Assembly (NCBI GenBank): GCA_963710275.1
Contig: CAVPZS010000002.1
Span: 186,001-250,000, forward strand
Direction: 5' to 3'
DNA length: 64,000 nucleotides
Origin: Rhodoblastus sp963710275
GTDB taxonomy: Bacteria; Pseudomonadota; Alphaproteobacteria; Rhizobiales; Beijerinckiaceae
Shown here: positions 1-7,762 of the stretch, piece after piece
Layout: each line of letters begins with the position of its first letter
Numbering within the stretch: the stretch's first letter is position 1
Program-made: the position numbers and the translations under genes
Notes under the pieces: generated by a model
Database searches by the model: none
What the model was told of the DNA's origin: nothing
Seen by the model: the letters and a program-made list of their open reading frames with translations, nothing else

Positions 1-2
1 TC

Positions 3-188
3 GCCGATCCCGCCGAATGCCAGTGCGGCGACGTGCTGCGCGGCGCGATCAAACCGTGGCAGTGCCGGGTGTTCGGCACGAAATGCACGCCGGAGGCGCC
101 GCTCGGCGCGCTGATGGTGTCCTCGGAAGGCTCCTGCGCCGCCTATTACCAGTATGGCGGCGTGAAGGCCCCCAAGGAGGTCGCATAG
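3..188 (+). CDS. hypD: HypD, C-terminal end (partial)
   Basis: Last 61 codons of the hydrogenase maturation protein HypD, whose N-terminus lies before the window. HypD is an iron-sulfur protein that works with HypC to assemble the Fe(CN)2CO group of [NiFe] hydrogenase. The readable tail holds the typical cysteine-rich end: a CQCGDVLRG stretch, a PWQCRVFGTKCTPEAPLGA stretch and an SSEGSCAAYYQYG block close to the stop. It is followed 14 nt later by hypE, in the usual hyp operon order. The last codons (PKEVA-stop) are part of a 14-bp sequence repeated just ahead of hypE. Confidence 0.93.
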   Translation, partial: ADPAECQCGDVLRGAIKPWQCRVFGTKCTPEAPLGALMVSSEGSCAAYYQYGGVKAPKEVA

Positions 189-204
189 CACAAGGAGGTC
201 GCAT
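173..204 (+). repeat. 14-bp direct repeat carrying the hypE ribosome binding site
   Basis: The sequence CAAGGAGGTCGCAT occurs at 173-186 and again at 191-204, offset by 18 bp. The first copy encodes the end of HypD; the second supplies the AAGGAGG ribosome binding site and the first two bases of the hypE start codon. It looks like a short tandem duplication that gave hypE its own strong RBS. Confidence 0.85.
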
Positions 205-1267
205 GAACCGCCACGCCCCCCTGCCCCGCCAACGCGGGAAGCTGCATGTTCCCGTGGTCACGCTGGCGCATGGCGGCGGCGGCAAGGCGATGAAGGACCT
301 GATCGACGACGTCTTCGTCACCGCTTTCGACAACGCCTTTCTCGACACGATGGAAGACCAGGCGCGCTTCGATCTGGCGGCGCTGGCGGCGCAGGGCGAC
401 CGGCTCGCCTTCACCACGGACAGCTTTGTCGTGCATCCCCTGTTCTTCCCCGGCGGCGACATCGGCAAGCTGGCGGTCTGCGGCACGATCAACGACCTCG
501 CGGTCGGCGGCGCCAGGCCGCTCTATCTCTCCTGCGCGGCGATCATCGAGGAAGGCATGGAGGTCGAGAGCCTGCGCGCCATCGCCCGCTCCATGGCGGA
601 AACCGCGAAGGCGGCGGGCGTGCAGATCGTCACCGGCGACACCAAGGTCGTGACCAAAGGCGCCTGCGACAAGTTCTTCGTCACGACCACTGGCGTCGGC
701 GTCATCCGCGAGGGGCTGGAGCTTGGCGCCGACCGCGCCGCGCCTGGCGACAAGGTGCTGGTCAATGGCTTGCTCGGCGATCATGGCGCGGCCATCCTCT
801 GCGCCCGCGGCGACATGCAGCTCGACAGTCCCATCGAGAGCGATTGCGCCGCCTTGCACGGGTTGATCGACGTCCTGCTGCGCGCCGCGCCGCATACCCG
901 CTTCATCCGCGACGCCACGCGCGGCGGCGTGGCCACCGTGCTGAACGAGGTGGCCGAGGCTTCGCGGGTCAGCATCGAGATCGACGAGGAGCGCACGCCC
1001 ATCCGGCCCGAGGTCAAGGGCTTTTGCGAAATTCTCGGCCTCGACCCGCTCTATCTCGCCAATGAAGGCAAGATCGTCATCATTTCGTCGGCAGAGGAAA
1101 CGGAAGCCGCACTCGCCGCGTTGCAAGCGCATCCGCTCGGCGCGGGCGCAGCCCTCATCGGCGAGGTGACGGCAGGCGAACCCGGCCGGGTGACCATGCA
1201 GACGCTGTTTGGCGGCAAGCGCATCGTCGACATGCTGGTCGGCGAGCAGCTTCCGCGGATTTGCTGA
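203..1267 (+). CDS. hypE: HypE, hydrogenase maturation (thiocarboxamide-forming) protein
   Basis: 354 aa. HypE dehydrates the carbamoylated C-terminal cysteine to a thiocyanate and so provides the cyanide ligands of the [NiFe] active site, acting with HypF and then HypC-HypD. The protein has the PurM/AIR-synthase-type fold: an N-terminal HGGGGKAMKDLI glycine-rich stretch (about residues 23-34), a central GDTKVV segment, and the essential C-terminal cysteine (ending PRIC, Cys354). The ATG at 203 is chosen because it follows an AAGGAGG RBS (192-198); an open extension upstream only overlaps hypD. It lies between hypD and hypA. Confidence 0.96.
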   Translation: MNRHAPLPRQRGKLHVPVVTLAHGGGGKAMKDLIDDVFVTAFDNAFLDTMEDQARFDLAALAAQGDRLAFTTDSFVVHPLFFPGGDIGKLAVCGTINDLAVGGARPLYLSCAAIIEEGMEVESLRAIARSMAETAKAAGVQIVTGDTKVVTKGACDKFFVTTTGVGVIREGLELGADRAAPGDKVLVNGLLGDHGAAILCARGDMQLDSPIESDCAALHGLIDVLLRAAPHTRFIRDATRGGVATVLNEVAEASRVSIEIDEERTPIRPEVKGFCEILGLDPLYLANEGKIVIISSAEETEAALAALQAHPLGAGAALIGEVTAGEPGRVTMQTLFGGKRIVDMLVGEQLPRIC

Positions 1268-1333
1268 GCCGGGCGGATGGGAGGACACCTTGATCGCGGC
1301 GCGTCGCGATCGACAGGAAAGAACGAGGCGGCC

Positions 1334-1714
1334 ATGCACGAGCTCGGCATCACCCAGAATATCGTCGCCATCGTCAGCGACGCCGCCGAAGGCCGCAAGG
1401 TCAGGCGCGTCAAGCTCGATATCGGCGAACTCAGCGGCGTCATGCCCGACGCCATCGCCTTCTGCTTCGACGTCGTGGCCAAGGGAACGCCGATCGAGGG
1501 CGCCCGGCTCGACATCCATCGCATCAAGGGCTTCGGGCAATGCCGCGAATGCGGCGCGCGTTTCGAGACCAGCTCGCTTCACCAGCCCTGCGCCTGCGGC
1601 TCGTTGAACATCGACCGTCTCGCCGGGGAGGAATTGAACGTCCGGGAAATGGAACTGGAGGCCGAGCCATGTGTGGAACATGCGGATGCGGCGACACAGC
1701 CGCAACATCACTGA
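1334..1714 (+). CDS. hypA: HypA, nickel metallochaperone
   Basis: 126 aa. HypA inserts nickel into the hydrogenase large subunit together with HypB. The nickel-binding start Met-His-Glu is present. The zinc site is formed by Cys70 and Cys73 (CREC) and by Cys86 and Cys88 (CAC); the second pair has one residue between the cysteines, where many HypA proteins have two. Start at the ATG giving MHELG. The 3' end overlaps the hypB start by 46 nt, so the two partners are probably translationally coupled. The C-terminal tail ends in a short His-containing stretch (QPQHH). Confidence 0.95.
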   Translation: MHELGITQNIVAIVSDAAEGRKVRRVKLDIGELSGVMPDAIAFCFDVVAKGTPIEGARLDIHRIKGFGQCRECGARFETSSLHQPCACGSLNIDRLAGEELNVREMELEAEPCVEHADAATQPQHH

Positions 1715-2511
1715 CCAATCTCCAGACCGGCGAGAAGCGCGTGCTCGCGCGGGATCACGATCATTCCCATCCGCATGACCATGACCACGCGCATTCCCAT
1801 GACCATGACCACGGCCATCATCACCATCATGGCCCTGACGGACAGGTCGTCACGCTCGAGCAGGAAATCCTCGCCAAGAACGACGCCCTTGCGGCGCGCA
1901 ATCGCGCCTGGCTGCAGGGCCGGGAAATTCTCGCCTTGAACCTCGTGAGTTCGCCCGGCTCGGGCAAGACCAGCCTGCTGGAGCGCACCATCCGCGACCT
2001 CAGGGACGAAATGGCGTTTTTCGTCGTCGAGGGCGACCAGGCCACCAGCCGCGACGGCGCGCGCATCCGCGCCGCCGGCGCGCCCGCGGTGCAGGTCAAC
2101 ACCGGGACCGGCTGCCATCTCGAAGCCGCGATGATCGCGCGGGCGATGGAGGAGCTTCGTCCGGGCTTTGGCGCGACCGTGATGATCGAGAACGTCGGCA
2201 ATCTCGTCTGTCCCGCCCTGTTCGATCTTGGCGAGCGCGCCAAGGTCGCGATCCTCTCGGTGACCGAGGGAGAGGACAAGCCGCTCAAATATCCGCACAT
2301 GTTCCGCGCCGCGGAAGTGGTGATCCTCAACAAGATCGACTTGCTGCCGCACCTCGACTACGATGTCGAGCTTGCGCTTGAAAATGCGCGGCAAGTCAAT
2401 CCGCAGGCGGTCGTCCTGCAGGTTTCGGCCCATACCGGCGCGGGTCTCGCATCCTGGTACGAGTGGTTGCGGCTGGCGGCGGCTCAGGCGCGGATCTCCA
2501 CGGCCTTGTAA
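1669..2511 (+). CDS. hypB: HypB, nickel-binding GTPase for hydrogenase maturation
   Basis: 280 aa. HypB is the SIMIBI-class GTPase that powers nickel delivery to [NiFe] hydrogenase. It begins with a cysteine-rich high-affinity nickel motif (MCGTCGCGD), followed by a histidine-rich tract at about residues 30-54 with 15 His, which is a nickel storage region in such proteins. The P-loop SPGSGKTS is at about 95-102, then EGDQATSRD, ENVGNLVCP (switch/metal region) and NKIDLL (G4). The start is fixed by the MCGTCGC motif and overlaps hypA. The hydrogenase structural genes are not in this window. Confidence 0.96.
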   Translation: MCGTCGCGDTAATSLTNLQTGEKRVLARDHDHSHPHDHDHAHSHDHDHGHHHHHGPDGQVVTLEQEILAKNDALAARNRAWLQGREILALNLVSSPGSGKTSLLERTIRDLRDEMAFFVVEGDQATSRDGARIRAAGAPAVQVNTGTGCHLEAAMIARAMEELRPGFGATVMIENVGNLVCPALFDLGERAKVAILSVTEGEDKPLKYPHMFRAAEVVILNKIDLLPHLDYDVELALENARQVNPQAVVLQVSAHTGAGLASWYEWLRLAAAQARISTAL

Positions 2512-2552
2512 GCGTCGATCCCGACTCCATCGTCAGCAGAGGACGCGAAAAC

Positions 2553-3035
2553 ATGTCCCTTTTTGTGCAGTTTCACGTCGTCCTCAGCCTCGTCGGCATG
2601 CTGGCGGGCGTCGTCGTCCTTCACGGGCTCCTGACGGGCCGTTTCTCGGCGGGCTGGACGGCGCTGTTCCTGGCGACGACAATCCTGACCAGCGCGAGCG
2701 GGCTTCCTCTTCCGCCTTTCGGCTTCGATCCCGCGCGCGCGGTCGGCGTGCTCTCATTGGTCCTGCTGGCTCTCGCCGTCGTCGCGCTCTACGGCTTTGG
2801 CCTCGCCGGGCTCTGGCGACTGGTCTTCATCGGCGCCGCCGTCGCGGCCTTTTATCTGAATGTCTTCGTCGGCGTGACCCAGGCCTTTCAGAAGCTGGCC
2901 TTCCTCAAGCCGCTCGCGCCAACCCTGTCGGAGCCTCCGTTCCTGATTGCGCAGCTTGTCGTTCTCGCGATCTTTGTCGTCCTCGGCGTTTTGGCGGCGA
3001 TGCGGGGCCGACTCGCGGCCGGGGCGCAGACCTAA
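2553..3035 (+). CDS. Small integral membrane protein, unknown function
   Basis: 160 aa, strongly hydrophobic, with about four to five membrane segments (roughly residues 6-24, 29-47, 60-82, 88-110 and 131-152). No family motif recognised. The ATG at 2553 has an AGAGGA sequence about 9 nt upstream. It starts 41 nt after hypB on the same strand and could be read from the hyp operon, but nothing in it suggests a hydrogenase role. Confidence 0.7.
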   Translation: MSLFVQFHVVLSLVGMLAGVVVLHGLLTGRFSAGWTALFLATTILTSASGLPLPPFGFDPARAVGVLSLVLLALAVVALYGFGLAGLWRLVFIGAAVAAFYLNVFVGVTQAFQKLAFLKPLAPTLSEPPFLIAQLVVLAIFVVLGVLAAMRGRLAAGAQT

Positions 3036-3141
3036 CGAACGGAGTTTGAATATAAAACCGGCGTTCGAACTGATCCAAACGGGGCGAACGGGGTTTGTGT
3101 AAGGCGAGCTTCAACGTCGGTTTCCTCGAAAGGAGCACCCT

Positions 3142-3675
3142 ATGAAGGCCAACTCTCCCAAGACGCATCGTACTGCGGCGCTGCAGACGCCCACAGACCT
3201 CAGCGCCAATGCCGTGATGGCGATCTCCAATGCGCTCAATGTCGTCCTGGCCGACATGTTCGCCCTTTACATCAAGACCAAGAATTTCCATTGGCACATG
3301 TCGGGGCCGCACTTCCGCGATTACCATCTGCTACTGGACGAACAGTCGCAGCAGATTTTCGCCGTGACCGACGACATCGCCGAACGCGTGCGCAAGATCG
3401 GCGGGGTGACGCTGCATTCGATCGGCCAGATCGGGAGGTTGCAGCGGGTATCAGACAATGACGCGGAATTCGTCACGCCCCTGGACATGATCGCCGAGCT
3501 TCGCGAGGACAATCGCAATCTGGCGGCGCATCTGCGCGAGACCCACGGGCTCTGCGACGAGCGCGGCGACGTCGCCACCGCCTCCATGATCGAAGTCTGG
3601 ATCGACGAGGCCGAGCGGCGGGCGTGGTTCCTGTTCGAGACCGCGCGGCCCGCGGAATCCGCGACCCAGCATTGA
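3142..3675 (+). CDS. dps: Dps-family DNA-binding ferritin
   Basis: 177 aa. Dps dodecamers bind DNA, oxidise Fe(II) with H2O2 and store the iron, protecting starved or stressed cells. The inter-subunit ferroxidase residues of the family line up: His50 (in FHWH), His62, Asp66, Asp77 and Glu81. The N-terminal tail has a few basic residues (KANSPKTHR) that could contact DNA. A strong RBS (AAAGGAGC) precedes the ATG. Monocistronic, with a 106-nt leader after the membrane protein gene. I did not find a convincing GGAAC-type stress promoter in front of it. Confidence 0.93.
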   Translation: MKANSPKTHRTAALQTPTDLSANAVMAISNALNVVLADMFALYIKTKNFHWHMSGPHFRDYHLLLDEQSQQIFAVTDDIAERVRKIGGVTLHSIGQIGRLQRVSDNDAEFVTPLDMIAELREDNRNLAAHLRETHGLCDERGDVATASMIEVWIDEAERRAWFLFETARPAESATQH

Positions 3676-3857
3676 TCCTTCACATCGTCAGCGCCGGCGC
3701 CTCCGGATTCGCTCCGGGGGACCGCCTCGATCCTGTCGATGGGATCAAAAAAGCCCAGAAATCAGCACTCGCCGAGCTTGGCTGCTAACAGCATGAATTA
3801 TTTGACATTTTTACGTTTAAGCCGCCTAATTGCGTGTCTGGAGCGAAGGAGGGGACC

Positions 3858-4127
3858 ATGGCGTCCAAAGACTTTGTGCGTCAGTTGCGCGGCTATGGCA
3901 TGACCACGGCGAATATCCTTTACCGCATGCCCGATCATCCGGCGATCCTGCAATCCTTCATCTGGCAGCACTACGACCTGCACCCGGATTTTCCCGAATT
4001 GCGGAAGTTCCTGAAGTTCTGGACCGAGGAGATCGAAGGCGCGATCCACCAGGTGATCGTCGGTCATTCCGCCCTGATCAAGCCGGCTGAAATCCGGCTG
4101 GTGGGAGCGGAATACCGCCTGCACTGA
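3858..4127 (+). CDS. usg: Usg family protein
   Basis: 89 aa. Matches the alphaproteobacterial Usg family, named from the trp-linked usg gene; biochemical role unclear. Family-like segments are the RQLRGYGMTTANILYRMPDHP start, the WQHYDLHPDFPELRKFL core and the HSALIKPAEIR end. Start at 3858 because AAGGAGGGG lies 4-12 nt upstream; an in-frame ATG-less extension is unlikely. In relatives usg often sits near trp genes, but here it stands alone between Dps and the convergent GH3 gene, so context gives no support for a tryptophan role. Confidence 0.85.
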   Translation: MASKDFVRQLRGYGMTTANILYRMPDHPAILQSFIWQHYDLHPDFPELRKFLKFWTEEIEGAIHQVIVGHSALIKPAEIRLVGAEYRLH

Positions 4128-4134
4128 TCCGCCT

Positions 4135-5397
4135 TCACTTCGCCTGCCGCGCCAGCCTGCCCGCGCTCCGCTCCAGCGCGCCAGCGTCGATGGCGCCGCG
4201 CGCGCCCGCCGCCAATACGCAAGCCATCATCGGATAATATTGCCGGCCGTCATAGGACACGAGCAGCAGGTCGACGCCGGCGTTGAGGGAGGCGACGACG
4301 CCGGAACAAATGTCATGGTGAAAAACCGGCCCCATGTTGAGGTCGTCGGTGACAACAAGGCCGTCGAAACCCCATGTCTTGCGGAGCAGGCCCTCGACCA
4401 CCGGCTTCGATTGCGACGCCGGGTTGGCAGGGTCGAGCGCTTCGACGACGACATGGCCGACCATCAGCGCCGCCGGCGCCTGCCGCAGCGTCTCGCGGAA
4501 GGCTTTCCAGTCGCTTGCCTCCAGCTCTTCTGGCGTCGCCTTGAGGTAAGCGCGGAAATGGTGGGTGTCCTCGGCGATGCGGCCGAGGCCGGGAAAATGC
4601 TTGAGCGTCGGGGTGACGCCCTTGCTCGCGAGAACCCGGGCGAAAGCGGCGGCGATTTCCTCCACGACTTCAGGATCGGCGGAGATGGCGCGCTGCGCGA
4701 TGAAGGAGTTGAAATCGAGCGCGCTGGCGCCCCTGGCCGGACGCAGATCGACCACAGGCGCGAAATCCTGGGTCACGCCGAGATCGGAAAGTTCGGCGCC
4801 AAGCGCCGCGCCCTGCGCCTCGGCCCGGGCCGCGCGCTCCGGCGCAGGCAAGGACGCAAGCTCCGCCAGCGGGGGCCGCGCCGGCAAGGGCGGCGACAGA
4901 TGCGACACCAGTCCGCCTTCCTGGTCGGTGGTCACGATCAGCGGCGGCAAGCCCGCGTCGCGGCGAAGCTGTTGCAGGTGGGCGATCTCGGCGCGCAAGG
5001 CTTGCGCGCCCTGCGCGATATTGTGGCGGGTGACGAAAACGCCACCGATCAGGCCGCGCGCGGCGAGAGTCTCCACCTCGTCCGCGCGTCCATAGCCGAC
5101 GATGAAATGCGGCCCGTAGATCCTCGCCTGCTCGGCGGGCGCCGCGAGGACGCGCGCGGCGCAAAGGCGCGCCGAAACTTTCACGCCCGCCAGCGCCAGC
5201 GGGATGGCGCACCAGAGCGCCAGCAGCGCCCTCCCCGACCCTGTTGCGCGGTTGCGGAAAGCGAGCGCGACGCCGCCCGCGGAAGCCGCGAGGACGAGAA
5301 GCCAGGAGGTTTCGCGTGACGATGCGAGATAGGGATCGTCGATGAAAATCGCGACGATCAGCAGCAGGCCGCCGGCCAACCAGAGCAGGACGCGCAT
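4135..5397 (-). CDS. Membrane-anchored glycoside hydrolase family 3 protein (NagZ-like)
   Basis: 420 aa. The GH3 N-terminal TIM-barrel is the class of NagZ, the beta-N-acetylhexosaminidase of peptidoglycan recycling. Residues 1-75 hold about three membrane segments, an uncommon addition to this fold. Motifs: TTDQEGG (about 156-162), the KHFPG loop (266-270) with the D-T-H acid/base dyad (Asp277, His279), and VVTDDLNM (348-355) whose Asp351 fits the nucleophile. The ATG at 5397 overlaps the stop of the sensor kinase gene (TGATG), so it is the last gene of an operon with a two-component system. That pairing hints at envelope sensing coupled to muropeptide turnover. Substrate is inferred. Confidence 0.82.
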   Translation of the reverse strand: MRVLLWLAGGLLLIVAIFIDDPYLASSRETSWLLVLAASAGGVALAFRNRATGSGRALLALWCAIPLALAGVKVSARLCAARVLAAPAEQARIYGPHFIVGYGRADEVETLAARGLIGGVFVTRHNIAQGAQALRAEIAHLQQLRRDAGLPPLIVTTDQEGGLVSHLSPPLPARPPLAELASLPAPERAARAEAQGAALGAELSDLGVTQDFAPVVDLRPARGASALDFNSFIAQRAISADPEVVEEIAAAFARVLASKGVTPTLKHFPGLGRIAEDTHHFRAYLKATPEELEASDWKAFRETLRQAPAALMVGHVVVEALDPANPASQSKPVVEGLLRKTWGFDGLVVTDDLNMGPVFHHDICSGVVASLNAGVDLLLVSYDGRQYYPMMACVLAAGARGAIDAGALERSAGRLARQAK

Positions 5398-7022
5398 CAC
5401 GACGCTGCCGCCAGCGGCAGGCGCAGCGCGAACGTCGCCCCATGACCCGCGCCGTCGTCCGCCAGTTCGATGCTCCCCCCATGGGCGGCGAGCATGGCGC
5501 GGACGATGGCCAGCCCCATGCCGGTGCCGCCATCCTCGCGCCTTGTGGTGAAGAAACTGTCGAAGACGCGCGCGCGATTTTTTGCCGAGATTCCTGTCCC
5601 GTCGTCGCGCGCGAGAAGGCGCAGGTCGCAGCCATCCCGGCGCGCCTCGATCTCGAAGCGCGTCGCGCCGTGCCGCGCCGCATTGTCGGCGAGATGTCCG
5701 AAAATGATCCGCAGGTTTTCGGAGGAAATGGCGAGGGCGCCATCGAGTTGGCCGCGGGCGGCGATGGCGAGGCCGGGATGGCCTGCCCGCAGCGCGTCGA
5801 GCAGCGGGGCGAGGTCCGCCGTCAGGTCGGTCGTCCCCGCCGTCGGCTGCGCCTCGGCCTTGGCGAGGTCGCGCAGCCGGTTGACGATGGCGGTCAGGCG
5901 CCGCGTATCGCCCAGGATATTGTCGAGGAAACGGCGTTTGGCTGCCTCGTCCATGGCGTCGGCCGCGCCGAGGTCGTCGCGCAGCAGTTCCGCCGCGCCC
6001 TGGATCGAGGTCAGCGGCGATTTCAGTTCATGCGAGACATGGGCCGCGAAAATGGCGATGAAGTCGGACCGCGCGGCCAGGTTCTGCGCCATGTCCAGAA
6101 AACCCTGGGTGAGTTGGGCGAGCTCGGCCGTGCCGTGATGGCTCAGCGGGCGGATGGCCTGACGGTCGCCCGCCCCGATTTGCCTGGCGCGCGCCAGCAA
6201 CTCGCGCATCGGGCCGGAAATGGTGCGGTGGAAGGCGAAGCCGATCAGCAGGGTCAGCGCCAGCATCGATAATGTCGCCAGCGCCGCCTTGTGGCGTTCT
6301 TCGTAAAGATGCTTGAACACGTTCGAGGGCGTGCGCGAGGCGTAGACCACAGCGGCGACGCGCCCGCGCAGGACGACCGGCATGGCGATGAAGATCCGCA
6401 CGCCCGTGCCCCGGCTCAGCGAATAGAGCGGCGGCGGCTCCTGCTCGGGAATGCGCAGCCGCATCAGGCTGCGAAAATGGCCGCGCAGCGCGTCGGCGAC
6501 CTCCTCGACATCGGCCAGCGACTGGCCCATCTCACCGCGTCCGGCGATGACCCTTCCCTCGGGATCGAGCAGGCGGAAACCGGCCAGGGTCACCTTCTGC
6601 GTCTCGACCAGGTCATCAGCGATTTTCGCGCCGAGCGCGGAAAAAACCGGATCGACCGGCGCCGATGGCGGACGCGCCTCCGGGCGGATCGGACGCAGAT
6701 CGTCGCCGGCCAGGTCGAGCGTCGGCAGGATCGGCTGGTAAGGGCCGTTTTCCGGATCGTCGGGCGGCGGCGGGACCAGGGCGCCGAGTTTTTCGTCAGG
6801 CAGGCCCATCGCCTCGGCCTCGCGCCGGACCACCGCCGCCAGCACGGCGCTCTGCCCGATCAGTTCGGCCTCGGTCTGGCGCACCAGCTGGTTTTCGTAA
6901 ATGCGGAAGAAGAACACGCCCATCAGCGGCAGGGTCAGCACGAAGACCAGCATCAGCGCGATGACCAGGCCCAGGCTCGGACGCCATTTCTTCTTTACGC
7001 CAAGGGTTTTTTTCGCGCTCAC
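5397..7022 (-). CDS. Transmembrane sensor histidine kinase
   Basis: 541 aa. Two membrane segments (about residues 18-38 and 246-264) flank a periplasmic sensor of about 200 residues that is proline-rich near 83-125. A HAMP linker follows, then HisKA with the HVSHELKSPLTS motif (His331 phosphoacceptor), and HATPase_c with N box HLADNAARHG, G1 RDDGTGIS and G2 GGTGMGLAIV. The start is the GTG at 7022, which shares GTGA with the response regulator stop. Architecture resembles CreC/ChvG-type kinases, but the ligand cannot be read. Its co-operonic GH3 enzyme suggests an envelope or cell-wall signal. Confidence 0.9.
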   Translation of the reverse strand: MSAKKTLGVKKKWRPSLGLVIALMLVFVLTLPLMGVFFFRIYENQLVRQTEAELIGQSAVLAAVVRREAEAMGLPDEKLGALVPPPPDDPENGPYQPILPTLDLAGDDLRPIRPEARPPSAPVDPVFSALGAKIADDLVETQKVTLAGFRLLDPEGRVIAGRGEMGQSLADVEEVADALRGHFRSLMRLRIPEQEPPPLYSLSRGTGVRIFIAMPVVLRGRVAAVVYASRTPSNVFKHLYEERHKAALATLSMLALTLLIGFAFHRTISGPMRELLARARQIGAGDRQAIRPLSHHGTAELAQLTQGFLDMAQNLAARSDFIAIFAAHVSHELKSPLTSIQGAAELLRDDLGAADAMDEAAKRRFLDNILGDTRRLTAIVNRLRDLAKAEAQPTAGTTDLTADLAPLLDALRAGHPGLAIAARGQLDGALAISSENLRIIFGHLADNAARHGATRFEIEARRDGCDLRLLARDDGTGISAKNRARVFDSFFTTRREDGGTGMGLAIVRAMLAAHGGSIELADDGAGHGATFALRLPLAAAS

Positions 7023-7711
7023 CGCGCCGCCTCGCAGCGCCCGACGCGGAAGCCGACGCCATGCACCGTCTCGACCGCGCCCGCGCAACCGGCCTCCGCC
7101 AGTTTCGCCCTGATGTTGCGGATGTGGCTGTCGATGGTGCGGTCCGACACATGCATGCCCCCGCCATAGGCCGCATCGAGAATCTGCTCGCGGCTGAACA
7201 CCATGCTCGGCCGCGCCAGCAGGGTTTTGACAATGGCGAATTCGATCGCCGTGAGGGTCAGCGGCGTATCGCCGAAGGACGCCGCGTGCTGGTCGGGATC
7301 GAGCCGCAGGGCGCCCTGCCGCATGATCTTCGCCTGAGACGCCGAGGGTCGGGCGCGCTTCAGGATCACATTGATCCGCGCGACCAGCTCACGCGGGCTG
7401 AAGGGTTTTGTCACATAATCGTCGCCGCCCATTTCGAGCCCGAGCACGCGGTCGATTTCCTCGTCGCGCGCGGACAGGAACAGGATCGGCGCGTCCGAGC
7501 TCTTGCGGATCTGGCGGCAGACCTCCAGCCCGTCCATTTCCGGCATGCCCACATCGAGCACCACCAGGTCAGGCCTCTTGACGGCGAAACTCTGCAACGC
7601 CTGCGCCCCGTCCTGCGCCGTCGTGACGACCATGCCCGCCTTTTCCAGCGCGAAGCAGATGATGTCGCGAATATGCGGGTCGTCGTCGACGACAAGGATG
7701 CGATGGGCCAT
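7019..7711 (-). CDS. OmpR-family response regulator
   Basis: 230 aa. Receiver domain with acidic pocket Asp9-Asp10-Asp11 and phosphoacceptor Asp53 (VLDVGMPEMDG), then a winged-helix DNA-binding domain at about 130-225 with typical SREQILDAAYGG and DRTIDSHIRNIRAKL segments. The ATG at 7711 is preferred over a TTG two codons upstream. It is the cognate partner of the overlapping kinase gene. The gene starts 51 nt after the DUF4173 gene ends, so all four may form one transcript. Confidence 0.94.
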   Translation of the reverse strand: MAHRILVVDDDPHIRDIICFALEKAGMVVTTAQDGAQALQSFAVKRPDLVVLDVGMPEMDGLEVCRQIRKSSDAPILFLSARDEEIDRVLGLEMGGDDYVTKPFSPRELVARINVILKRARPSASQAKIMRQGALRLDPDQHAASFGDTPLTLTAIEFAIVKTLLARPSMVFSREQILDAAYGGGMHVSDRTIDSHIRNIRAKLAEAGCAGAVETVHGVGFRVGRCEAAR

Positions 7712-7762
7712 GGTCAATGCTCGTGATCGGGCGAAAGGAAGGCGGAATTCGGCGGGCGCTTT

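Noticed and set aside
3676..3857. A tRNA or small RNA in the AT-richer gap after dps
   Set aside because: No cloverleaf, CCA end or terminator hairpin could be drawn.
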